Assembly: GCA_018820765.1 (NCBI GenBank)
Contig: JAHJNN010000008.1
Span: 452,918-516,917, forward strand
DNA from: Gammaproteobacteria bacterium
Lineage (GTDB): Bacteria > Pseudomonadota > Gammaproteobacteria > Burkholderiales > Thiobacillaceae
DNA length: 64,000 bases
Reading direction: 5' to 3'
The notes under the pieces are model-generated. The model searched no databases. It saw nothing but the letters and a program-made list of their open reading frames with translations, and was not told the origin of the DNA. The position numbers were made by a program, and so were the translations under genes. Below, piece after piece: positions 37,431 to 48,702 of this stretch (the first letter of the stretch is position 1; every line of letters begins with the position of its first letter).

Positions 37431-38258
37431 TTACCAGAACCGGTACCAGGCCTTGCCCTCGAGATTCACCCCTTTGGCGTACTTGCTGTTGGGGAAATTC
37501 AGCGTCAGCACGCGCTGTGCATCGTCGCGCAGGTCGGTGAGTTTCAGCTTGTCGTAGGCCACCACCATGATCGCCAGCGCCTCTTCCAGCGCGGGGGCTT
37601 CGGGGTAGGTCTTCAGCACTTCCTTGGCGCGGTTGGCGGCGGCCACGTAGGCTTCGCGCTTGAGATAATATTTGGCGACGTGCACTTCGTTGCCGGCCAG
37701 CGCGTTGACCAGGTATTTCATGCGCGCGGTCGAGTCCTCGGCGTATTTGCTGTCGGGGAAGCGGGTGACCAGTTCCTTGAAGGCCAGGAATGCGTCGCGC
37801 GCGGCCCGGGGATCGCGTTCGCTCAGGTCCTGTTCGATCAGGTTGCCCAGAAAGCCGAGGTCGTCGTTAAAATTCACCAGGCCCTTCAGGTAGTAGGCGT
37901 AATCGACGTTAGGGTGGTTGGGGTGTAGTTTGATGAAGCGGTCGCACGCGGCGATGGCGGAAATCGGCTCATCGTCCTTGTAATAGGCGTAGGCGACTTC
38001 CAGTTGCGCCTGCTGCGCATAGCGGCCGAAGGGGTAGCGCGCTTCCAGCGTCTCGAACAGCTTGACCGCCTGGGTGTAGTTGCCGCTGTTAAGATTGTCC
38101 TTGGCTTCGGCATAGAGCTTTTGCGCCGACCAGCCCGCGGTTTCATCCTGAACCTCGGGCAACAGGCCGCAGCCGCCGAGGGCGAGCGTGGCAGCCAGCA
38201 GCACGCTGCCAAGTACCCGATAGAATGTAGTGGAACCGGAAAAGCGTTGCTTAAGCAT
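37431..38258 (-). CDS. bamD: outer-membrane assembly lipoprotein BamD
   Basis: Essential BAM-complex lipoprotein that works with BamA. 275 residues from the ATG at 38258; a GTG at 38270 would add four residues. The lipobox is LALGGC with Cys30 as the lipidation site. TPR-like repeats follow: AQKLYAEAKDNLNSGNYTQAVKLFETLEARYPFG, AYAYYKDDEPISAIAACDRFIKLHPNHPNVDYAYYLKGL. A TATAAT-like -10 (38288-38293, minus strand) lies inside rluD. Its ATG overlaps the rluD ATG on the opposite strand. Confidence 0.94.
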   Translation of the reverse strand: MLKQRFSGSTTFYRVLGSVLLAATLALGGCGLLPEVQDETAGWSAQKLYAEAKDNLNSGNYTQAVKLFETLEARYPFGRYAQQAQLEVAYAYYKDDEPISAIAACDRFIKLHPNHPNVDYAYYLKGLVNFNDDLGFLGNLIEQDLSERDPRAARDAFLAFKELVTRFPDSKYAEDSTARMKYLVNALAGNEVHVAKYYLKREAYVAAANRAKEVLKTYPEAPALEEALAIMVVAYDKLKLTDLRDDAQRVLTLNFPNSKYAKGVNLEGKAWYRFW

Positions 38259-39240
38259 GGGAAAAGACACAGAAAATTTGTCGGATGATTATAAGGGAAA
38301 TACCGAAGGCGATATCCGCCAGCTGGTGATCCCCGATGAACAGGGCGGCCAGCGCCTGGATCTGGCCCTGTCCGCCATGCTGCCCGAGTTTTCGCGCAAC
38401 CGCATCCAGAACTGGATCCGCGCGCGCAAGATCGCGGTGGACGATGCCTGGGGCACCACCAGGATGAAGGTCAACGGCGGCGAGTCGGTGCGGGTCGAGG
38501 TCGAGCCGGACCCGAACGCCACGCCCGATGCGCCCGAGGCCATTCCGCTCGACGTGGTGTTCGAGGATTCGATGCTGATGGTGGTCAACAAGCCGGTCGG
38601 CCTGGTGGTCCACCCCGGCAGCGGCAACCGCCAGGGCACGCTGCTGAACGCCCTGCTGCATCACGTGCCGCAGGTGGCCGAACTGCCGCGCGCCGGCATC
38701 GTGCACCGGCTCGACAAGGACACCTCCGGCCTCCTGGTCGTCGCCAAGACCCTGCGGGCGCACACCGACCTGGTGCGCCAGCTGCAGGCGCGCACCGTCA
38801 AGCGCGAATACCTCGCCCTGGTGTACGGCGAGGTCGACCGCTCGGGCACGGTCGATGCGCCGCTGGCGCGCGACCCGCACAACCGCACCAAGCGCACCGT
38901 CCACACCATGGGCAAGGAAGCGGTCACGCATTACGACGTGGTCGAGCGCTTTCCCGGCATCACCCTGTTGCGCTGCAAGCTGGAAACCGGGCGCACCCAC
39001 CAGATCCGGGTTCACATGCAGCACATCGGCCACCCGCTGGTCGGCGAGTCGGTCTACAGCGCCAGCCGCCGCAGCCATCTCAAGATTCCCTTCCCGCGCC
39101 AGGCGCTGCACGCCGAGAAGCTGGGCCTGATCCATCCGGTCACGCAGGAATTCATGCAGTGGGAATGCCCGCTGCCGCCCGACTTCGCCTCGCTGCTGCA
39201 GGCATTGCGCGACAACACCGTCTGGAACAGGCAAGGGTGA
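38257..39240 (+). CDS. rluD: 23S rRNA pseudouridine synthase RluD
   Basis: Makes pseudouridines 1911, 1915 and 1917 in helix 69 of 23S rRNA. 327 residues. An N-terminal S4 domain (RLDLALSAMLPEFSRNRIQNWIRARKI) is followed by the RluA-type catalytic core with GIVHRLDKDTSGLLVVAKT holding the catalytic Asp. GRTHQIRVHMQHIGHPLVGE comes next. The ATG at 38257 overlaps the bamD ATG; a TTG at 38278 is an alternative. A TAGAAT at 38221-38226 inside bamD may be its -10. bamD-rluD-pgeF is a conserved neighbourhood. Confidence 0.95.
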   Translation: MGKDTENLSDDYKGNTEGDIRQLVIPDEQGGQRLDLALSAMLPEFSRNRIQNWIRARKIAVDDAWGTTRMKVNGGESVRVEVEPDPNATPDAPEAIPLDVVFEDSMLMVVNKPVGLVVHPGSGNRQGTLLNALLHHVPQVAELPRAGIVHRLDKDTSGLLVVAKTLRAHTDLVRQLQARTVKREYLALVYGEVDRSGTVDAPLARDPHNRTKRTVHTMGKEAVTHYDVVERFPGITLLRCKLETGRTHQIRVHMQHIGHPLVGESVYSASRRSHLKIPFPRQALHAEKLGLIHPVTQEFMQWECPLPPDFASLLQALRDNTVWNRQG

Positions 39241-39950
39241 TCCTGCCCGACTGGCCCGCGCCTGTGCGGGTCAAAAGCCTGATGACCACCCGCGCGGGCG
39301 GCGTCAGCCACGCGCCCTGGGTCAGCCTCAACCTCGGCGGCCATGTCGGAGACGATCCGGCCCACGTCGCCGCCAACCGCGCGCGCCTGCGCCGGCAGCT
39401 GCCGGCCGAGCCGGGCTGGCTCGCGCAGGTTCACAGCGCCCGCGTGGTCGAACTCGGGCGCGAGCCGACTCCTGAAGCGGATGCGTCATTCACCCGGGAT
39501 GCGGGGCAGGTCTGCGCGGTGCTCACCGCCGACTGCCTGCCGGTGCTGTTCTGCGACCGTGCCGGCAGCGTGGTGGCCGCCGCGCACGCCGGCTGGCGCG
39601 GGCTGGCCGGCGGGGTACTGGAGGCCACGGTGGCCGCCATGCAGGTGCCGCCGGGGGAGGTGCTCGCCTGGATGGGCGCCGCCATCGGCCCGCAGGCATT
39701 TGAAGTCGGCGACGAGGTGCGCGAAGCGTTCATCGCGCAGCATGCCGAGGCCGCCGAAGCTTTTGTGCCGCACGCGCCGGGCAAGTGGCTCGCCGACATC
39801 TACCGGCTGGCGCGCATCCGCCTCAACCCTATCGGGGTGCAGGCGATCTACGGCGGCGGTCGCTGCACGTTCACCGAGGCGGAGCGCTTCTATTCCTATC
39901 GCCGCGACGGCGTCACCGGCCGCATGGCGTCGCTGGTCTGGCTGGAATAA
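39237..39950 (+). CDS. pgeF: PgeF/YfiH laccase-domain protein (purine nucleoside / peptidoglycan editing factor)
   Basis: 237 residues from a GTG at 39237 overlapping the rluD stop (GTGA). Metal-site motifs: QVHSARVVEL, TADCLPVLFCD and AAHAGWRGLAGGVLEA. GAAIGPQAFEVGDEV follows, ending FYSYRRDGVTGRMASLVWL. Members were first reported as polyphenol oxidases, later as purine nucleoside phosphorylases/deaminases, and in E. coli as a factor preventing misincorporation of serine in peptidoglycan. Assignment to the family is sure; the role here is not. Confidence 0.9.
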   Translation: MILPDWPAPVRVKSLMTTRAGGVSHAPWVSLNLGGHVGDDPAHVAANRARLRRQLPAEPGWLAQVHSARVVELGREPTPEADASFTRDAGQVCAVLTADCLPVLFCDRAGSVVAAAHAGWRGLAGGVLEATVAAMQVPPGEVLAWMGAAIGPQAFEVGDEVREAFIAQHAEAAEAFVPHAPGKWLADIYRLARIRLNPIGVQAIYGGGRCTFTEAERFYSYRRDGVTGRMASLVWLE

Positions 39951-40022
39951 GCGCCGGCGTACCGGCAAGCAAGGGCCATCCTTTGCTGGATGAGAAATCG
40001 CCGCGTGCAAGAGAGAGGAACC

Positions 40023-40613
40023 ATGGGGAAGAATAGACTGGAAGCCTTCAGCGACGGGGTCCTGGCCATCATCATCACCATCATGGTGCTGGAGTTGAAG
40101 GTGCCCCATGGCGAGACGCTGGATGCCTTGCTGCCGCTTGTGCCGACCTTTCTCAGCTATGTGCTGAGCTTCGTCTACCTCGGCATCTATTGGAACAACC
40201 ACCATCACATGCTGCATGCCGCCACCCGGGTCACGGGCCCCATGCTGTGGGCGAATCTTCACCTGCTGTTCTGGTTGTCGCTGTTTCCGTTTGCCACAGG
40301 CTGGATGGGAGAGAACCACTTCGCGCCCATGCCGTCGGCACTGTATGGCCTGGTGCTGCTGATGGCGGCGATCGCCTATTGGCTGCTGGAGCAGGCGATC
40401 ATCGCTTCCCAGGGGGCCGCCTCCTTACTCGGGCGTGCCGTGGGACGGGACTGGAAGGGCAAGCTGTCGCCGGTTCTCTACGGGGCCGCCATCGTGAGCA
40501 CCTTCCTGGCGCCCTGGATTGCGCAAGCCATCTATGTATTCGTGGCGATTCTCTGGCTGGTGCCCGATCCCCGCATCGAGAGGGCGCTGCGTCGAGGAGA
40601 GCCCCGAACCTAA
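40023..40613 (+). CDS. TMEM175-family potassium channel-like protein
   Basis: 196 residues starting MGKNRLEAFSDGVLAIIITIMVLELKVP, the signature first helix (F-S-D motif) of the DUF1211/TMEM175 family, whose studied members are potassium-selective channels. Six hydrophobic segments; YLGIYWNNHHHMLHAA in the second-third helix region is also typical. Start at 40023 supported by GAGAGGAACC upstream. It is convergent with the DNA ligase, overlapping it by four bases. Ion selectivity here is inferred from family. Confidence 0.85.
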   Translation: MGKNRLEAFSDGVLAIIITIMVLELKVPHGETLDALLPLVPTFLSYVLSFVYLGIYWNNHHHMLHAATRVTGPMLWANLHLLFWLSLFPFATGWMGENHFAPMPSALYGLVLLMAAIAYWLLEQAIIASQGAASLLGRAVGRDWKGKLSPVLYGAAIVSTFLAPWIAQAIYVFVAILWLVPDPRIERALRRGEPRT

Positions 40614-41467
40614 AAATCTTCCCGCACCCGCAGGTAGCGCGGAAAGCGCGGCAGGCCGTTTTTCGTCAACTGCTGGTAGCGGTAGGTGATGCGCATGCCG
40701 AGGGGCGGCGGCTGGCGACGCAACGCGTCGGTCAGGCCGCTGCCGATGCGGAAGCGTTTGCCGTCCGGCATTTCCATCTCCAGCGCGCCCGTCATGCCCT
40801 GGTATTTTCCGGTTCCCGGCGTGTGGCCGACCACCACCGCTTCGGCGTCCTGCCAGGGTTTCAGCTTCAGCAGCGCATCGCTGCGGCCCGTCACATAGGG
40901 CGCATCGGCGCGATGCAGCATCAGGCCTTCGCCGCCAGCGCGCACCACGGCGTCGAGTTGCTGCATCAGCGCGGCGCGGTCGGCCACGCGCGTCTGTCCG
41001 ACGGCTTGCAGCCAGGGAACGGCAGCCAGTTCGACGATCGTCTGCATCTGTTGGACGCGTGCGCTGAAATCGCCGGCCGCGCCGGGCAGCTCGAAAATCA
41101 GGTAGCGCACCTGCCGCCATTCGGCATCCACGGGTTCGGCTTTTCGCACCGTGCCTGAAAGCGCATCGAAGCGGTCGCGCCCGATCCACAGTTCGCCGTC
41201 CAGCGGTACCACCGGGAAGTTCGCGGTGAACCACGCCGGCGCCGGAACGCGACCGCCGCCGCGAAAGCGCAGGCTGCGGCCGTCCCACTGCGCGCGCACG
41301 CCGTCGAATTTCTCGCTCACCCAGTACTGGCGGACGTCGACGTCGGCGGCGTAGACCTCGGCCAGCAGCATCGCCGGGGCGGGCGGCGCGTCGGCCCATG
41401 CCGGCTGGAACGCCAGCGCCAGCAGCGCCAGCCACGGGACGTAAAGTGCGCGCTTCAGCCCAGCCAT
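40610..41467 (-). CDS. periplasmic-type ATP-dependent DNA ligase (Lig E-like)
   Basis: 285 residues. N-terminal signal peptide (KRALYVPWLALLALAFQ, cleavage near AWA-DAPP). Minimal ligase core: the nucleotidyl lysine Lys53 in SEKFDGVRA, LDGELWIGRDRF (motif III), GGEGLMLHRADAPY (motif IV) and LLKLKPWQDAEAVVVGHTPGTG (motif V), plus an OB-fold end. No accessory DNA-binding domain. Such exported ligases occur in many beta- and gammaproteobacteria and are thought to act in the periplasm, perhaps on incoming or extracellular DNA. Starts 13 bp after the GNAT stop, likely co-transcribed. Confidence 0.9.
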   Translation of the reverse strand: MAGLKRALYVPWLALLALAFQPAWADAPPAPAMLLAEVYAADVDVRQYWVSEKFDGVRAQWDGRSLRFRGGGRVPAPAWFTANFPVVPLDGELWIGRDRFDALSGTVRKAEPVDAEWRQVRYLIFELPGAAGDFSARVQQMQTIVELAAVPWLQAVGQTRVADRAALMQQLDAVVRAGGEGLMLHRADAPYVTGRSDALLKLKPWQDAEAVVVGHTPGTGKYQGMTGALEMEMPDGKRFRIGSGLTDALRRQPPPLGMRITYRYQQLTKNGLPRFPRYLRVREDF

Positions 41468-41937
41468 TTCTGCATGAACTGCGCCTGGCCCATGGCGGGA
41501 TCGAGCTGGTAATCGTCGAAGCCCAGCTTCTCATAGAGCGCCCGCGCGGCACGGTTGCCGGAGAGCACTTCCAGCGTCAGCTTGCAGGCACTGCGCTCGC
41601 GCGCGATCGCCTCCACCTCGGCAAACAGCCGCGCCGCAATGCCCCGGCCGCGGTGGCTGGATGCGACCACCACGTCGTGCACGTTGACGAGCGGCTTGCA
41701 GGCAAACGTGGAAAAGCCCTCGATGGCGTTGACCAGGCCGACCGGGAGGTCGCCGTCGAACGCCAGCACGCTGAAGACGAAGGGCCGCGCGGCAAGCGAC
41801 GCCACCAGATTGCCGCGCGCGAAGTCGGACAGCGGCGCGCCGCCGCCCGCCGGGTCGCGTGCGTAGTGGTCCAGCAGGTCGACCAGCGCGGTGGCATGCG
41901 CGGGTTCGTCGTAGCGGGCGCGGACGATGGCGATCAT
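41455..41937 (-). CDS. GNAT-family N-acetyltransferase
   Basis: 160 residues from the ATG at 41937; a GTG at 41946 would add three. The acetyl-CoA loop is VVASSHRGRGIAARLFAEVEAIARER (motif A, RGRGIAARL), and LTLEVLSGNRAARALYEKLGFDDYQLD is the motif B region. The substrate is unknown. The coding end overlaps the DNA ligase start by 13 bp, suggesting one transcript. Confidence 0.85.
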   Translation of the reverse strand: MIAIVRARYDEPAHATALVDLLDHYARDPAGGGAPLSDFARGNLVASLAARPFVFSVLAFDGDLPVGLVNAIEGFSTFACKPLVNVHDVVVASSHRGRGIAARLFAEVEAIARERSACKLTLEVLSGNRAARALYEKLGFDDYQLDPAMGQAQFMQKWLG

Positions 41938-41957
41938 TGCCGACACGTCCTCAGGCC

Positions 41958-42083
41958 GTCATTCCGGCGAACGCCGGAATCCAGCGGATCAAGAATTCCC
42001 CGCGCAAGCGGGACAACAACACCGTCTTGTCCACTTCGCGGGGTGTCATTTTCGTACTGGATTCCGGCGTTCGCCGGAATGAC
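41958..42083. repeat. large nested palindrome (GTCATTCCGGCG family)
   Basis: The outer arms are GTCATTCCGGCGAACGCCGGAATCCAG-type sequence (41958-41983, halves GTCATTCCGGCG and CGCCGGAATCCAG) and its reverse complement (42057-42083). Inside, CCCCGCG...GGGACAA pairs with TTGTCC...CGCGGGG, giving a second stem. Each arm is itself a small palindrome (CCGGCGAACGCCGG). Fills the whole gap between the GNAT and nadC genes. Confidence 0.75.
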
Positions 42084-42097
42084 GCTCTCCCGGTTCA

Positions 42098-42937
42098 TTA
42101 CGTCTCGATGCGCATCGACAGATCGATTGCCCGGACATGCTTGGTCAGGCTGCCGACGGAAATGCGGTCGACGCCGGTTTCGGCCACGGCGCGCACCGTC
42201 TCCAGCGTGATGTTCCCGGAGGCTTCGAGCAGGGCGCGGCCATGGGTGACCTGCACCGCGTGGCGCAGGTCGGCGAGGCTGAAGTTGTCGAGCAGGATGA
42301 GCGGCGCGCCGGCGGCCAGCGCCTGTTCGAGCTCGTTGATGGTTTCCACTTCGATCTGCACGCTGACCTTGCCGTCGGCCAGCCTGAATGCGGTCTCCAG
42401 CACCTGCGCAATGCCGCCCGCCGCCGCGATATGGTTTTCCTTGATCAGGATGCCGTCGTAGAGCCCGCTGCGCTGGTTCTGCCCGCCGCCCACCCGCACC
42501 GCGTATTTCTCGGCGATGCGCAGGCCGGGCAGGGTCTTGCGGGTGTCGAGGATGGCGGCATGCGTGCCGCGCACGGCCTCGACATACGGCCGGGTGGCGG
42601 TGGCCACGCCGGACAGGGTCTGCAGGAAATTCAGCGCCGGCCGCTCGGCGGTCAGCAGGGCGCGCGCATTGCCGTGGATTTCCACCAGTTCGTCGCCGGC
42701 GGCGACGGCGTCGCCTTCGCTGACCCGCCAGTCGATGCCGCAGCCGAGGTCGAGCGTCCGGAAACAGGCGTCGAACCAGGGCCGGCCGGCGATCACGGCG
42801 GCCTCGCGGCTGATGACGCGGGCGCGGGCGGTATGCGTGGCGGGGATGAGCAGGGCGGTGCGGTCGCCGCTTCCGACATCTTCGTCCAGCGCGCGCACAA
42901 CGTCGATTTCGACGGCGGAAGTGATCAATTCAGACAT
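42098..42937 (-). CDS. nadC: nicotinate-nucleotide pyrophosphorylase (carboxylating)
   Basis: Quinolinate phosphoribosyltransferase of de novo NAD synthesis. 279 residues, type II PRTase. [12 protein letters not shown] near the N-terminus, [51 protein letters not shown] (His in some relatives replaced by Gln-Asn here) and [14 protein letters not shown] are recognised. [12 protein letters not shown] and [25 protein letters not shown] complete the barrel. Divergent from clpB. Confidence 0.96.
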   Translation of the reverse strand: MSELITSAVEIDVVRALDEDVGSGDRTALLIPATHTARARVISREAAVIAGRPWFDACFRTLDLGCGIDWRVSEGDAVAAGDELVEIHGNARALLTAERPALNFLQTLSGVATATRPYVEAVRGTHAAILDTRKTLPGLRIAEKYAVRVGGGQNQRSGLYDGILIKENHIAAAGGIAQVLETAFRLADGKVSVQIEVETINELEQALAAGAPLILLDNFSLADLRHAVQVTHGRALLEASGNITLETVRAVAETGVDRISVGSLTKHVRAIDLSMRIET

Positions 42938-42942
42938 GGCGG

Positions 42943-42970
42943 GTTGAAATCGGCCGGAATGCCTCTATTT
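42943..42970 (+). promoter_or_regulatory. sigma-32 heat-shock promoter of clpB
   Basis: GTTGAAA (42943-42949), 13-base spacer, CTCTATTT (42963-42970), close to the sigma-32 consensus CTTGAAA-N13-14-CCCCATNT. It lies 36 bp upstream of the clpB ATG in a 69-bp gap, the expected place for heat induction. The spacing match is good; two -10 positions deviate. Confidence 0.65.
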
Positions 42971-43006
42971 GGGATGCATTCAATATACCTTAGCAGGGGG
43001 CCACTT

Positions 43007-45598
<2,592 letters not shown>

Positions 45599-45618
45599 TC
45601 GGACTGGGCAGGAGGAGG

Positions 45619-45644
45619 GAGGGTGGGATTCCGCCCTCTTTTTT
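45619..45644 (+). terminator. Rho-independent terminator of clpB
   Basis: GAGGGTGG (45619-45626), GATT loop, CCGCCCTC (45631-45638), then six T. One G-U pair in an 8-bp stem. Placed 20 bp after the clpB stop. Confidence 0.88.
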
Positions 45645-45707
45645 GGTCAGCTGAATAACACTCGGGTGTGGGAAGGGCATTAGGAATCCCTGAGCAAGTC
45701 CACAATC

Positions 45708-45830
45708 GTCATTCCGGCGGAGCGTGGTTGTTGCCGCTTAAGCGGCTTTACAACCTCGGCCTGCCCCTTGCGTGCGCACGCCGGAATCCAGTTGAATCAA
45801 GCACTGGACCCCGGCTTTCGCCGGGGTGAC
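45708..45830. repeat. GTCATTCCGGCG-family palindrome interrupted by a hairpin module
   Basis: GTCATTCCGGCG (45708-45719) and ACGCCGGAATCCAG (45778-45791) are the two halves of the arm found intact at 41958-41983. Here they are split by about 58 bases. The intervening module (45722-45777) matches the one at 37339-37394: GGTTGTTGCCG, six-base variable loop, CGGCTTTACAACC, then CGGCCT and CCCCTTGCG. The far arm is CCCCGGCTTTCGCCGGGGTGAC (ending 45830; it is 22 bases so only its ends are quoted: CCCCGGC and GCCGGGGTGAC). Confidence 0.65.
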
Positions 45831-46166
45831 GACTTGTGCATAGCTTCCTTTCAAAATCTCAGCCGGTCGCAAGCCGCGTCTTCGTCGTTGTTCCACACTG
45901 CCGCGAAGCTTGCTTCGGCTACTTTGGCGGCGGCTTGCTTAAGGCGCTGTTCACCGAGCCATGCGCAAAGCCAGCCGAGCCAAGAGGCCAAGATGCTGTA
46001 CCCCACACGACGTTCTACAATCCAATCTGATCTGCTCAGTCGTGAGGGAGAACAGGATGGGTTCGTGTGCTGCGTGGGGGCCGAAGCGTGGTGGCGGGAC
46101 GTGCCGTGCGCTTCACACCGGGCGTGAGTCCGTCTTTTTTCAGCACCTCTTGAACAAGGCACCCGC
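45831..46166 (-). pseudogene. intergenic remnant with antitoxin-like C-terminus (45851-45961)
   Basis: This 336-bp gap before glgP has no intact gene. On the minus strand 45851 to about 45961 encodes AAAKVAEASFAAVWNNDEDAACDRL, which resembles the common end of small antitoxin-type proteins (A-x-x-S-x-x-x-V-W-D-N-x-E-D-x-x-Y-D-x-L). The sequence just upstream in that frame is not antitoxin-like, so a frameshifted remnant is likely. The rest of the gap shows no further clear feature; a short T run at 46135-46140 precedes glgP. Confidence 0.3.
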
Positions 46167-48695
46167 ATGACCCGCTCAGCCCGCCCCCCGTTGCCCGACC
46201 TGCCCGCGGAACTCGACGTCCTGGCCGAACTCGCGCTGGATTTGCGCTGGTCGTGGAGCCACACCACCGACGTCCTGTGGAAAAGCATCGACCCCGAGCT
46301 GTGGGCGCTGACCCGCAATCCCTGGCTGGTTTTGCAGAACGTGTCCCCGAAAAAGCTGCATGCGCTGGCGGCAGACCCGGCCTTCGTCGCCAGCCTGCAG
46401 GGCTTTGTCGACGCGCGCAGGGAATGGCGTGCGAGCCCGACCTGGTTTCAGAACGCGTATCCGCAATCGGCGCTGACGCACGTGGCCTACTTCAGCATGG
46501 AGTTCGGGTTGTCCGAGTCGCTGCCTCTTTACTCCGGCGGCCTGGGTATCCTGGCTGGCGATCTGCTCAAGACCGCCAGCGATCTTGATGTGCCGATAAC
46601 CGGCATCGGCCTGCTCTGGCAGCAGGGCTACTTTCGTCAGAGTCTTAACGAGCATGGCGGCCAGCAGGAATTTTTCCCCTACAACGATCCCGCCCAGCTG
46701 CCGGTGCAGCCGGTACGCGACGAGCAGGGAAAACGTCTGAGCGTGGAAATCCCCCTTCCCGGCCGCACCGTTCTCCTGCGCGTCTGGCAGGTTGAGGTCG
46801 GGCGGGTGCGCCTCTATCTTCTGGACAGCAACGATCCGCTCAACACACCGGCCGACCGCGGCATCACCGCCGAGCTATACGGTGGCGGGTCGGAAATGCG
46901 CCTGGAGCAGGAGATATGCCTTGGCATCGGCGGCTGGACCCTGCTGCGCCGTCTGGGCATCCATCCCGAAGTCTGCCATCTCAACGAGGGTCATGCGGCT
47001 TTCGTCGTCCTCGCCCGCGCATGGAGCCACATGCGCGACCATGGCAGCGATTTTCACTGCGCGCTCAACGCCACCCGCGCCGGCAACGTCTTCACCACCC
47101 ACACCCCGGTCGCCGTCGGTTTCGACCGCTTTGCCCCGGCCTTGCTGGAACGCTATATGGAATGCGCCCAGCGGGGCCTCGGCATCCCCGCTCGCGTGCT
47201 GCTCGCCCTCGGCCGGCAAAACCCGGACGACGACAGCGAACCCTTCAAGGTGGCGTACCTCGCCATTCGCGGCAGCCTTCTGGTCAACGGGGTGAGCCGT
47301 CTGCATGGCAGCGTCAGCCGCCGCCTTTTTCAGTCTCTTTTCCGGAACTGGCCACAACATGAGGTGCCCGTCACCCATATCACCAATGGCATCCATGTGC
47401 CGTCCTGGGACTCGGTCGAAGCCGACCGCATCTGGACAGAATCCTGCGGCAAGGCACGCTGGCTAGGCGAGCTGGAGCATCTTGAGGAACAGGTGTGCCT
47501 GGTCTCCGACCAGTCCCTGTGGGATCTCCGCACCCAAAACCGGCAGCGCCTGATCGGCTTTGCCCGCAGCCACCTGCAGCGCCAGCTCGCCGCCATCAAC
47601 GCGCCGGACGAGCGCATCAAGCGCGCGCACTACGCCCTCGACCCCAATACCTTAACGCTCGGCTTCGCCCGTCGCATTACCGCCTACAAACGCCCCGGCA
47701 TGCTGCTCGCCGACCCGGAACGCCTCTACCGCATCCTGACCAACCCGCTCTATCCGGTGCAGTTGATTATTGCCGGCAAGGCGCACCCAAAGGATGAGAC
47801 CGGTAAAGCGATCATTCGCCAGTGGAACGAATTCATCGACAGCCGTCCGGAACTGGCCGGACACGTTGTGTTTCTGGCCGATTACGACATGCTGATCGCG
47901 GAACAAATGGTGCAGGGCGTGGACCTGTGGGTCAACACGCCGCGCCGCCCATGGGAGGCCAGCGGCACCAGCGGCATGAAAGTCCTGGTCAACGGCGGAC
48001 TCAACCTGTCGGAACTGGACGGCTGGTGGGCGGAAGCCTATGCGCCGGAACTGGGCTGGGCCCTGGGCGACGGCCGGGAACACGACACCGACCCGGCGTG
48101 GGAAGCGGCGGAGGCGGCGGAACTCTATCGCCTGCTGGAACAGGAAGTCATCCCGCTTTTCTATCACGACCGCGATGCCCAGGGCTGCCCTGCCGGCTGG
48201 GTCGCCAAGTTGCGTGCAAGCATGAGCACGCTCACGCCGCAGTTCAGCAGCAACCGCATGCTGCGCGAATATGTGGAGCAGCTCTACCTGCCCGCCGCCG
48301 AGTGCCATGCCGCGCGCCGGGACATGGCGGTGGCCCGGCGCGTGTGGGACTGGCAGGACGCCGTCGCCCGGCACTGGGAGCACATCCATTTCGGCGAACT
48401 GCGCGTCGACGAGGCGGACGATGCATGGCAATTCAGCGTGCCCGTCTACCTCAACGACCTCGACCCCGGCTTCGTCGCCGTCGAGCTCTACGCCATGCCG
48501 GCCGGCGATGCGGCGGCTGCCGAGCTTCACCGCATGCAGCGCGGCGAGGCCCTCAGCGGCGCCGTCAACAGCTACACCTACGGCCTCCGCATTCCCAAAA
48601 CCCTGCCTGCGGGCGATTACACGCCGCGCATCGTTCCGGCTTTGGAAGGGGCAAGGGTGCCGATCGAGGCAGGGCAGATCCTGTGGTATCACTGA
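46167..48695 (+). CDS. glgP: alpha-glucan phosphorylase (short GlgP type)
   Basis: Releases glucose-1-phosphate from glycogen or maltodextrin. 842 residues. It begins with the DUF3417-like region (ELDVLAELALDLRWSWSHTTDVLWKSIDPELW) that marks the thermophile-type phosphorylases. AYFSMEFGLSESLPLYSGGLGILAGDLLKTASDL and CHLNEGHAAFVVLA follow. The pyridoxal-phosphate lysine is Lys605 in SGTSGMKVLVNGG, then NLSELDGWW. No other glycogen genes are in the window, so its polymer substrate is unstated. Confidence 0.93.
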   Translation: MTRSARPPLPDLPAELDVLAELALDLRWSWSHTTDVLWKSIDPELWALTRNPWLVLQNVSPKKLHALAADPAFVASLQGFVDARREWRASPTWFQNAYPQSALTHVAYFSMEFGLSESLPLYSGGLGILAGDLLKTASDLDVPITGIGLLWQQGYFRQSLNEHGGQQEFFPYNDPAQLPVQPVRDEQGKRLSVEIPLPGRTVLLRVWQVEVGRVRLYLLDSNDPLNTPADRGITAELYGGGSEMRLEQEICLGIGGWTLLRRLGIHPEVCHLNEGHAAFVVLARAWSHMRDHGSDFHCALNATRAGNVFTTHTPVAVGFDRFAPALLERYMECAQRGLGIPARVLLALGRQNPDDDSEPFKVAYLAIRGSLLVNGVSRLHGSVSRRLFQSLFRNWPQHEVPVTHITNGIHVPSWDSVEADRIWTESCGKARWLGELEHLEEQVCLVSDQSLWDLRTQNRQRLIGFARSHLQRQLAAINAPDERIKRAHYALDPNTLTLGFARRITAYKRPGMLLADPERLYRILTNPLYPVQLIIAGKAHPKDETGKAIIRQWNEFIDSRPELAGHVVFLADYDMLIAEQMVQGVDLWVNTPRRPWEASGTSGMKVLVNGGLNLSELDGWWAEAYAPELGWALGDGREHDTDPAWEAAEAAELYRLLEQEVIPLFYHDRDAQGCPAGWVAKLRASMSTLTPQFSSNRMLREYVEQLYLPAAECHAARRDMAVARRVWDWQDAVARHWEHIHFGELRVDEADDAWQFSVPVYLNDLDPGFVAVELYAMPAGDAAAAELHRMQRGEALSGAVNSYTYGLRIPKTLPAGDYTPRIVPALEGARVPIEAGQILWYH

Positions 48696-48702
48696 AGCAA
48701 GA

